Made by a program: the position numbers and the translations under genes. A DNA stretch of 64,000 nucleotides from Poecilobothrus nobilitatus. Taxonomy: Eukaryota > Arthropoda > Insecta > Diptera > Dolichopodidae. The notes under the pieces were generated by a model that did no database searches, had not been told where the DNA came from, and saw nothing but the letters and a program-made list of their open reading frames with translations. Shown here one piece after another: positions 49,563 to 59,900 of the stretch. The DNA is taken from NCBI GenBank assembly GCA_947095535.1, contig OX352774.1, positions 68,944,416 through 69,008,415 of the forward strand. Direction: 5' to 3'. The first letter of the stretch is position 1. Each line of letters begins with the position of its first letter.

Positions 49563-51690
49563 TAAAAACAATTTTATATTAAATATATATCTATATATAT
49601 AGGTAAAAATTATATAAATATTTTTATTTTAAATTACGAAATAAAAATTATTTTAAAATTCTAGAAGAATATGAATTTTATTGCTTCCTTCAGTTATATA
49701 TTATTATTATTAGCATTCAATAGATCAAATAATTTTGCATATTGATCCTTGACTAACTGTTACTTTTACCCTTAAAAAACTAAAACTACAAAGAACTACA
49801 TATTTACTAATTAAATTACTATTAAGTACGAAGAAACATTTCTTACGTAGATTTTTAACGTTTTTTTTTTTGTACAGTACATACAGGAATTGAGAATTAT
49901 TGCGATATTACGAAACTTCGAAAAAATATTTAGTACGTCGAAATTGAGAATTAAATTTTCGTAATCACTATGAAACTTAGCACTACAATGAAATTTAGAA
50001 TAATTGTGAAAGTTTATTATTTGACTAAAGACCGCATCTTTTCTCAATTCTCAAATTTTACTTTATATATTTAAGTATGTACTCAGTACTACTTGTGTTA
50101 TAGGAGTAGTACGTTTATATTCTTTCTCTTTCATATAATTTAAGGAAATTCGCTCGTTGTTTTCATTATTCAGCAGCCAGACAAAACTGTATTACTATGT
50201 TGTGACTTGTGAGTGTGTTATAGGAAATGTCAAATTACTATCTGTGTCACTTAGGTGGTAGGTGTAAACAAACACTTTAAGCAACACTGTTTTAGAAATT
50301 TGTGCACTATCTTTTGGTATTATGTACTATGTTTCTGGAGTATTTTTTATTCGTTTGAAGCTTTTGTTTTATCATTTATCAATTTATTATATTAATTAAA
50401 TAGTTAGAAACAGAGAGGCAGTTCTCGAAATCTTTGTACCTAAACCATTCGAATTATTATATAGCCCTTTTGTTTCCTTATTGACAGTACTAAGATTCTT
50501 CATTAGGAACAGAATGATGTCGTTTTCTATGATACTCTAACTTTCCGAACCATATATGGATATCCGAATATCATATTAAAGGTCTTTTTAAAATTCTTTT
50601 TTTCGAAGTAATCTCAATTTTTTTTTAACGAAACATCATGCTAGTGTTATAACATTTTCCAAAACGCTTGTAATATTTTTTGACTACCCATACTGTGCTA
50701 TAAAAATTAAAAATACAGAGTTTAATTAATATATTAGTTAACTAATAATTTTAGTAGTACGTTTATAATACTGTAACTAATTAAAAAAAATAATTTTATT
50801 ATATACGAATTTAATTAATGTTTTTTTTTTTTTAAATTTTATTTTGACAATTTTTAGGAGCGTTTTATAATTTATATTATACTATAAATGTTATTTTTAA
50901 TAGAAAATCTAATAAATTTACTAAAATTAAAATTATTATAGTTGTAAAATATACTTTTATTGTAATTTTTAATTGTATTTTAAAAATATATTAGATACAT
51001 TATACTTCCTACAATATAAAAATTTGTTTTATGGTCAATATCCTTACATCCAGCTGTGGTTAACTCCTTATTTAATTTTGTTTTTTAATTTTATTCGAAA
51101 CAAAAAAAGTTAATCAGTTTTTAATACAAAATTTCAATAATAAGTGGATCGTAAATATATCAAAATTTATATTTCCTAGATATGGTAATTCTATATATAT
51201 TGTTAAATTCTGTAATTGGCTAACATTTAAAATAATTGCGAATAAAAACACAAAAAAAAAAATAAAAATATTCCTCCTACAATTATTTTATTTCATTTGA
51301 ATGTATAGATTAATAACATTTTAAATTAATTTATCGTTTATTACGAGTAGTATTATGGGATCAGGGGATTTCCATAATTTTCCTTCCTTTTCACGTATAG
51401 TATGCAATAATTAAGACATAATTAGAAATATAGCGAGTAACATGTAAACTATGTAAAATCAGATTTTTCATTTAGGTCAGCAAAAATACCTCTTGTTTCG
51501 GACTTTAGTTTCAAATTTGCAAAATTACCATGTGCTTATCTATAATTTATATACGAAATTTTTTGAATAAAGTCCAGTTTTTCAAAGTCAGTCATTTCAA
51601 GTATTTTCAGGTTTGTTAACATATATGTACGTACTTGCATAAGAATTAAACTTACCGAATATTTAAACAGTATATATAAAATGTACTTTG
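49563..51690. other. Gene-free AT-rich stretch
   Basis: No gene or repeat family recognised in about 2.1 kb. The section 50100-50560 is a little less AT-rich and looks like unique DNA. The frame at 49811-50047 has no support. Confidence 0.5.
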
Positions 51691-51808
51691 GAGCCATCGG
51701 TGGCCTAGTGGGTAAAAGCGTATAAAATACGCTGTAAACACCGAGGGAGTGTGGGTTCGAATCCCACACACGCCGTACGAGTTATTCCCCCTTATGACAC
51801 TTACAGCC
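51691..51808 (+). mobile_element. tRNA-derived SINE, copy 4 (3'-truncated, best-preserved head)
   Basis: Intact A box TGGCCTAGTGGG (51701-51712) and B box GGTTCGAATCC (51754-51764), with the palindrome GCGTATAAAATACGC between them and a well-paired GTGTGGG...CCCACAC T-arm. The body runs through TTATTCCCCCTTATGACACT and ACAGCC and then stops, giving way directly to another repeat. The minus-strand frame at 51536-51769 is SINE sequence. Confidence 0.88.
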
Positions 51809-51935
51809 TAATAGGCCTTATTTCACAATTGAGTTGAGACAATTTTGAAACAAGGCCTAATTCGTGAAATTTCGCGATAGGTCTTATTTCTCATTATAAA
51901 GAGAATTAAAGCCTATAGGCTTTATTTCACTTTAG
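51808..51935 (+). repeat. TAGGCTTTATTTC-motif repeat, left block
   Basis: Three copies of ATAGG(C/T)(C/T)TTATTTC at 51811, 51877 and 51915. The last 60 bp (51876-51935) align with 52549-52610, including TTTATTTCTCATT and GCCTAT. It starts exactly where the SINE is cut off. Confidence 0.65.
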
Positions 51936-52124
51936 AAATATTATATTATTATTATATTATTCCAATTTCAAATTTGTAGCCGATTGTAAAATCCGAATAT
52001 TTTCAACAGATTTCAAACAATTTTCTATATTATGGTCACCCATTCCTTAGCTCTTCCCTTCACAACTCCCTTCACGCTTCTTTCGAACGAATGGGAGCTG
52101 TTGCCTTCGATTGCTTCAAAAGCT

Positions 52125-52235
52125 GTTGCAGCAGAAATTCCTTCTGATTCAGAATCTCGCATATTCATGTATATTCATATTTTGGAAAAAGTGACAATCC
52201 TGATTTTATAACAAAAACTCTAATAGCTAAACTAG
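52125..52235 (+). repeat. Family C degenerate repeat, locus 3 (fragment)
   Basis: CCTTCTGATTCAGAATCTCG, a CATATT run, TATTTTGGAAAAAGTG, CCTGATTTTATAACAAAAAC and TCTAATAG follow the module order of loci 1 and 2. It lies between the two TAGGCTTTATTTC blocks. Confidence 0.5.
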
Positions 52236-52349
52236 GTTCGATTGAATTGAAATAAGGTTGACAAAATTATTAAATAAAAAAATGAAATAAGTTCGAATGT
52301 TGAATTTAATCTAAATTATTTCATTTTTAACTTGTCTAACTTATTTCAT

Positions 52350-52420
52350 TATGAAAAAAATCTAACTGACGGACGTACGGAGAGAAATGTGCCAAAAAAA
52401 GAAAGGGCACATTTTATTAC
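52350..52420 (-). mobile_element. Possible family A end fragment
   Basis: CTAACTGACGGACGTACGGA is followed by a small inverted repeat AATGTGCC...GGCACATT, the same order as the microsatellite and end palindrome of family A. The match is short. Confidence 0.35.
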
Positions 52421-52496
52421 TTAAATAAACTGAAATATGGAAATTAAATTATAAAAGAAAAATATTAGAAAATCTTACTATTAGAATAATAAATTA

Positions 52497-52612
52497 TAAT
52501 TAGGCTTTATTTCTATTGTTTTAAAAAAATAATTCCGGATTTGCCACACCTAGACTTTATTTCTCATTCCAAAGTGCAATAACGCCTATTATGCTTTATT
52601 TTCCGCTGCCAC
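52497..52612 (+). repeat. TAGGCTTTATTTC-motif repeat, right block
   Basis: TAGGCTTTATTTC at 52501, TAGACTTTATTTC at 52551 and TATGCTTTATTTT near 52590. It is a direct repeat of the left block at 51808-51935, with about 560 bp between the blocks. Confidence 0.62.
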
Positions 52613-54048
52613 ATAAGGTACCTATACTATAAAACGATGTTACATTATATACAAATTACATACAGCACAAGGCAAAGAAGGGTACATCCTTCCTCCATAT
52701 CGGATATTGGCTTTAGTACAAGAAGAAAACTAAAGGTTTAAAGAAGTTACATAAAAAAATAGCAGAGAACTTTCTTCTCAGATCGGTTTAGACTTAATGC
52801 AAGAAGAAAAATGTTTTACATATTATTAACTTTGATATACTTTAAAAATGTTTAAAAAGAATTGCAAAACAATACTTTTAGTTAAGAAATAAAGAAATTG
52901 TGTCAAGGAAAAATTTGCGGCTTTTCAAATGAAATAATTAAATATTGAATTATGGGGGTTCCATTTGTTATGCTACTGTTTTTTTTTTTTTTTCACTATA
53001 ATTTAAAGTTTCTTAATAATCATCATATCTACCACTCCTAAAAAAAATTTTTTACAAAAGTTGTAAAAATGGAAAGTGAAATTTAAATTACCAAACATCA
53101 TAATGACTAAAATTATATCAATGTTTAAAAAAAAAAGAAACAAAAGATTCTCCAATTTCTTACAAAAAAGAGAAAAAAAACAATGTGGAGTCAAACCATC
53201 TATCATTTATTGAATAATGTCAATTAAAATAATGAACATATTATAATGTAATTTCAATTTCAAAATAAAATTTATTAACCAAAATTAATAATCGATCAAG
53301 AAAAGTATATGAAACCGAAATTGTTACCAATAAATTATTATTAATATTACATTATATTAAGGTGAGTTAATCATATTCAATTGATTTGTAAACATATATT
53401 AATATTTACGAGTAGTAAAGGTATTAAATTATAGTTTAACTATTTTAAGCTTACTTTAACAATAATGTAGAAAATAAAATTAAATTTCAATCGTTTTTTT
53501 GAATAGCAGTATTACAATTAGTACTTTTTCATCACACCATATGGCTTCATTTTATCAAATTTAACCTTTTTTGCAAAGGTTTTTTTTACACCTTTTTTTT
53601 TTTTTGTTTACAAAAAAGATGCGTTATACCATATTTAAAATAAAGACGCATTTTACCATATTGTTAAAAAGAAAAAAATTTATTTCTTTTCTTTTCTTTT
53701 TATTTTTAAAAAATAGGGGGCGGAAAACCTCGAAAGTGATCGAATAATCTTTTCTGATCATGTCGGTTAAACAGAACTGTGGAGACTACTTTTAGATCAC
53801 CTCATATTATAAAAGTTTAAACTATAGATATTCTAAGCAAAGCTTAAATTTTTTGTTCAAATTGTTTTAGTATGAAGATTTTGTCCTCAATACAAGAAGT
53901 ATATCCTCTGATATATTTTGTTTAATAATTATTTTACTAGTTTCGTAATAAAATTTTCATTTTCAATTAGTCAACTACATTGTTGTGATGGGGCATACGA
54001 TTTAGAGGAGATTTCTGTGTCGAAACTTTCTTTCTGAACATAGAATAT
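52613..54048. other. Gene-free AT-rich stretch
   Basis: No gene or repeat family recognised. The minus-strand frame at 53003-53206 is hydrophobic, low in complexity and unsupported. Confidence 0.5.
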
Positions 54049-54165
54049 GAATTCATTCATTCATCATTGGCTGGACAACCCTTCTAGGATCTTTGCATGT
54101 TGCAGTTTTCCTGTGGTCTGTCAGATTTCTTTCGACCATCTAGAGCCTAGATCATTTAATAATTT
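54049..54165 (-). mobile_element. Non-LTR retrotransposon 3' end, minus strand
   Basis: Read on the minus strand it ends GGGTTGTCCAGCCAATGATG followed by AATGAATGAATTC, identical in layout to the + strand fragment that ends at 54840. Upstream of that, an AAAACTGCAACATGCAAAG segment corresponds to AAAACTACAACAGGCGAAG of the other fragment. Only the last few dozen residues of the polyprotein plus the (TGAA)n tail remain. A short microsatellite tail is usual for RTE-type elements. Confidence 0.6.
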
Positions 54166-54570
54166 ATCTTGAATTTTGTATTTTTTCGCGATTCTTTTAG
54201 TTCTAATTCTATATCTGATTGACTTGCAGTAATTTTTCTGAGATTTAAAATTTATTTATTGTGAACATCAATATATTTTCTTGAAAACTGCATTTGACAG
54301 CCGTTTTATAGACAGTCAGAAATAATATAGTAACAAGTTTGATTGATTAATTTCAATATTAATTCTTGCACAATATAATGATAAATTTCGGCATTCAAAT
54401 AACCTTGTCTCTTTAGTATACTTAAAATAAATGGAATAAAGAAAATATATTCTTTTGTTGTTATCTTTTACTATATTCATTGTATTTTTCATATATATCA
54501 CGTCGCAGGACCTTTTTGACAGTAACTATTCATATTCTATTTTGGTGTCTTAAATGAAAACGGGGTATGG

Positions 54571-54840
54571 CGAAAATTGTACAATCAAGAACTATTATAT
54601 GGCCACGCGGATATTATAAAGACAATTAAAATCGAAATTATTCGATTGCGATGGGCAGCCCACGTCGAAACAACTGCTAGTAATTATCCACCTAATTTGA
54701 CGTTTTTGAAAGGGGCGGCTGTACAATAGGAATGATCAACTGGAGAACTTCAGCAAGAGATAGGTCTATATGAAGGCGAAAACTACAACAGGCGAAGAAC
54801 GTACAAGGGGTTGTCCAGCCAATGATGAATGAATGAATTC
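54571..54840 (+). pseudogene. C-terminal fragment of a non-LTR retrotransposon polyprotein, plus strand
   Basis: From 54571 one frame reads KLYNQELLYGHADIIKTIK and then IIRLRWAAHVE, the conserved C-terminal 'RLRWAGH' motif of endonuclease-reverse transcriptases. It then breaks at a stop in the 54710-54730 region. The final part has shifted frames and runs into ATGATGAATGAATGAATTC at 54822-54840. It is a different lineage from the fragment at 19465, which has WIGHTLRKAP at the corresponding place. It is degraded and inactive. Confidence 0.7.
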
Positions 54841-56772
54841 ATTTTCTATATACAGAATTCATAAATAAAATCAAAAGAGTTATCGAAAATGTTTACTATA
54901 CTGACTAAAATTACTAAAGCTACTGATTTTTGTGGGTAAAAAAGGAGAATAATGTGTGTTAGTATATGATATATCTCGACTCTCGAGTTAATATAGGGAA
55001 AATACCTTATATAAGTTTAACGAGTTATAGTGAATTAGATAAGTAAAATAGTAATGCAAATAAGTAATTAGGGACCATGTACTAATAAATTAATGATTTA
55101 AACATAATAAAAAGCAATTGGACAAATTTTGAACTAAAAAACTAAAAATTTTTCAACTAAAATAAATTTAAATTTAATAATCTGTGAACGATACTATTAT
55201 TATAATGGTAGTAGATTTTCTGTTTTTTTTTTTTTTTTTTGTTATTTTGTAAAACAAAAATACAACTCTTATGTTTCTAAATATAAAAAAAAAAAAAATC
55301 TTTCAAATGATATTAACATTAAAAAAAAATATAGTAAAGAAATGAAAGTAAAAATTAAAAAAAAAAAAATTTGTTTTTCTACAATTATTATAAATCAACG
55401 TATCTAATCAATTTGGCGGAATATTGACAGTTACAAATAATAATAATTGTTACCTGTTTGTACTTACGTATTTATACTCACCTATTAACGATTATGCAAA
55501 ATAATCTTTCAAAAAAAAAAAAAAAATTTATATATATATAAGTATATGAAAATAAAAAACGTAATTTACTCTCCCATTTGTTTTTTAAGATCGATTGAAA
55601 TTAAAATGAGATCACATTTGTTATGTAGAAACAAAAAAAAAAACAAAGAAAAAAATAATAAAAAAAACGCGAGATCACGGATATTTGGCGGTTAGGTCAA
55701 TTCAATTTTTCAATCATATTCAATCTTAATTTTGGTTTTTTTTTTGTTTGTTTGGGTATTAAAGAAATAAAAAAAATAAAATTTTGAATATTCTACAGTT
55801 CCCCCCCCCCCTCCTTAATTAAAAATTATCATATATTTTTTTTTTTGTTAATAATGTAAAAACGGTAGTTCCGTTTTCAGTACGTTATTATTATTGTCAA
55901 ATCTTAAACCACTTTTATATACTTTTATCAAACCTATTTAGTTTATTTTATTTTTTTACATAAATTTGACAGATTTAAGATTTAAAAAAGATTTCCATTC
56001 GAAATCATTCTTTAATTGGTATTAATCATTACTTTTGAAATGGTTTTGTTTATATTTAAACGGTTTTATGACCGGTTTTATGGCCTTTTCAATGTATAGC
56101 TTTTATACGTACTTCACGCAGATCTTTTTATGTAATATTATATAATAAGTGCTGAATCTTATCAAATGCAAATTTGTATTTGAGTAGGAAATTGTTTTAA
56201 AACTATACCGCTGTTTTGGAAAATCATTAGAGAGATTTGTTTTTTAAATAATTCAGCGCATAAATTAATGGAATCTATGCAATTCTTTAAATAAAATAAC
56301 GATTTAAAAATTTTGTTATTGCAGCTTTGAAAATATTTGCATCATGTTAGAAAAAATAATAAAACAGATTTCACTTAAAGCTGCTGCGTACCGTAAAATA
56401 AACTTTAAGTAATGTTCATAAAATTTTTTTTTAAATCCTTTTAGTATGTTTACATCATGTAACAATGAATACCTTCTAAATTATATAGGTCTGCCACCAA
56501 TTTAAACTTTTCGACTCACTCATACTCATATACTTTATTTGTAATTTTATTGCAATAAAACTGATTAAAGTGATCGTTAGCTCTAGAAATATAGTTTTAC
56601 TTTATTAGAATGTTGTCAGCAAACGGAGAAGAAGTAGTAATATCGTGTTTAGAAGTTTTGTTTTCATATTAACATATTTTATATACCATGTTATACTCAG
56701 AAATTCAGCCAATAGTGTATTAGTTAAAAGACCATAATTTGTGCTAAGTATACGTTTCTTACGGTTTCCCAG
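54841..56772. other. Gene-free AT-rich stretch
   Basis: No gene recognised. It holds an 11-base C-run at 55801-55811 and several A/T runs (55221-55240, 55510-55524). Confidence 0.55.
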
Positions 56773-56950
56773 ATATACAGGGTGTTGGAAAAAATTTAAT
56801 TAGAGGGGAGGAGGTATCCAGAATAGATTCAGAATATTGGATAGTGGTGTTCAGAATAGACCCCCCCTTCCAAAACAAATTTTTGTTCGTCTCAACATGC
56901 CCGATCACCCATTTCAAGGAACATCATCGAGTCGGAAATACCCTGTATAG
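56773..56950 (-). mobile_element. TATACAGGGT-end element, short copy
   Basis: TATACAGGGTGTT at 56774 is inverted at the right end as ATACCCTGTATA (ending at about 56949). Read on the minus strand, the first 105 bp contain ACGAACAAAAATTTG and AGGGGGGGTCTATTCTGAAC at the same distance from the end as in the copy at 33894, about 93 bp. With about 178 bp between ends it is an internally shortened form of the 469-bp copy. Confidence 0.62.
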
Positions 56951-59900
56951 GCCCAAATTTAGAACATTTTGAAGAATAAGCTTTTAAACAATGTGGGTCA
57001 ATAATAATTTGGATAATTAATAGTAATTATAAAACAAAAAAAAAATAAAAGTATCAATATGTCGGAATCGATAATAGATTCCCATATCCCCGCCTCCCAT
57101 GTACAATTGTTTTCTAGTTTTAGGGTCTGGAATCACCTCCTAAAATATTTGCACTTCCTTCTGAAATTATGCAGAACACTCTGAACATGTTATATTTATT
57201 AATATCATATCGTAATATATGTATGTATAATAAAATAAAAAAAGAAAATAATAATTCTTGTATAAAATAATAGATTGCGTAGAAATAAAAATAAATTACG
57301 TTTCATAGTCTTATATATAGCCGTGTAATTCATGGCAACTGTGAAATTAATAATTCGAAAAACTGAAGGTTAGTCATAAATAAATGACTCATCTAATTAA
57401 GTTTCATTTATGTTCTTGATAGGACCGGAAATGTGGAAAAATAAAAATTCTCAGAAATAAGAAATAATTGTGGTCACCGGTATTTAATGTGTTAAGTAAC
57501 AAGAAAAATTTCTTAATAAAAAATTTTATTTATTTTTTTTTTTAACGATTATGAACTAGTAATCGTTTTGATTTATTTCTTTAATTAAGATTTGCAAGCA
57601 ATTGTTTGGATTGCCCTATAATACTAAATACAAAAACAAAAGAAAAAAAAAAAAACTTAGATTTAAATCAGTAAATTGTTTATTGGTCACAGCTCATTAA
57701 TCATTTATTTGTTAATAGCCATATTTTTATATAACCCTTTAATTTTGATATAATATACAATATATGTATGTAGAATAAATAACAAGGTAACAAAATATTT
57801 TTTTTTTTTCATAAAAAATAGATAGTATATGGTATGTGCAATATGTATTTTCCTTTTTTTGTTTTTACTTTTTTTTTTTTGTTTTGCACATATCTTTTTA
57901 ATACCATCTACATTTAATTCAGGAAATCATTTAATAATATATTATTAACTTTTTTTTGTTAACAGAAGAAAAGTGTGAAAATATTAATTCCAATTAGTGA
58001 ATAGAAAAATCTACTAGCTACATAATAAGAGTAGATAATATGTATATATATACATACTTTAAAATTAAATTGGGGAAATAAAAAAGAAAAAAAAAAATAC
58101 TTGAAAATTTAATGATTATTTTGTTCGCAATATTACCGTTAACTTGTTATTTTTTTTTTTTTTTACCGATAATTTTCAAGTAAATATCAAGGGTAAAAGT
58201 TAAAATGACAGATATAAATTTCTTATACATACATATATATAGGATATAAACTAAAACTATCACTTAAACGTTTTATTTTAATTTTTTTTTTTTTTTTTTT
58301 TTGTGTAATCTTTTCCTCTCATCATTAATGATATGATATAGCTTGTATAATTTATAAGAGACCATTTAAAACCACCTACACATTAAAATATTTTCACCTG
58401 AATTGTTTTTTTTTTTTCGTTTTCGTTTTTTTTTAAATATACGTAGATACATTAAAATTTAATATGTGCAAAAATGTTGCATGAATACTTAAAATATATA
58501 TTTGCATCATTTTCTGAATGAAATATATTATATTCAACAATATTGTATTCAATATTTTTTAACTTAAATCATTAAAATAAAAAAAATGAAAAAAAAAAAA
58601 GTAAAAATAAAAATAATAACGATTCTAACGGTTTACTAACCTTGTTTTTCAGTTCAAATAAATTTTAATATTTTGTTCAAAATATCACAGCAAAAAAAAA
58701 AAAAAAAAATAAAAAAAAAAGGAAATAACAAAAAAAAAAAAAAAAAACTACTGATAACCAGCTTTTTTCACTAACTTTCTCGTGAAGATTTTTTTTTTTT
58801 TTTTTTTTATATGACATTTAAATATTATTTAAAGTTCATTAAAAAAAAAATTTTCATAGTTTTTCCTTTTTTTTTATTTTCTTTTTTGAGAAATGAAAAG
58901 AAAAATGCAATAATTTTTTTTTTTTATTGTAGTTTTTTTTTTATACAATAACAGTAGTTTATTTTTTTTTGTTTTAATTTTTTTTAAAATTTTTCACTAT
59001 TACCTTTAATTGTATGTGTATTATATTGGAATGCTTTATTTTTGTGTTTTAAATTTGTTACAGGTTTTAAGATGTCATCACAATATTAAGTAAATTTCTT
59101 GAGATAATTCCATTCCTTGCAGTTGTAATGGATTCGAAAACTGTTTTTTATTTTTTGTCGAAATTCTTATTATTCAGATTATTTTATGGATTTCAGATTC
59201 CTGAGAGTTTGTGTTTTTGACAAAATAAAAAATTAAATTGCATGAAGGGAATTTCATGAGTTAAATTTTTGAGGAATTTGACAGGCGAATTGAATGAAGT
59301 TGTGCCCAATGAAATTCTATATAGTAAAATGATTTTAGTGGAACTTTTTACTGGAATCACTAGAATGGTTCTAGTGGAAATTTATAACACTTGTCTTTAC
59401 GTCCTGTCTATACTTTTTTAATTAGAAACCCTTCTTAACTTCTACAAGTATATTTCCTGTCCTTTGATCGTTTAACATTTATGGATCGTTTTCAAGTTTT
59501 ATAACTTGAAATCTGTAGGTTGATAAAAATTTTTAAATTTATCTTATGAATTCGACTTTTTCTATAGTATTTTTGTTCTTATAATGATATTCAAAAGATT
59601 TACAATTAGAATAAGATTTTAGATTTTATTATCTAGGGGACAATGATCAAATTATTATTTGATCTTTAATTTATAAAACCATAATTGAAGCTGATGGAAC
59701 AACAACTTACACCATTTCATAATAGCTACAGATTTTATTTATAAAATATTATATCTAAATTATATCGAAATTTTAATTTAAAGTGGACAATGGATAAATT
59801 AAAAAAAAAGTAACTTTACAACGAGAATATTTTTGATCTACTTCTTATATATATTTTTTTTTGACATTTCTACATGGTTTCTGACATTTGCAGCTGTTAT

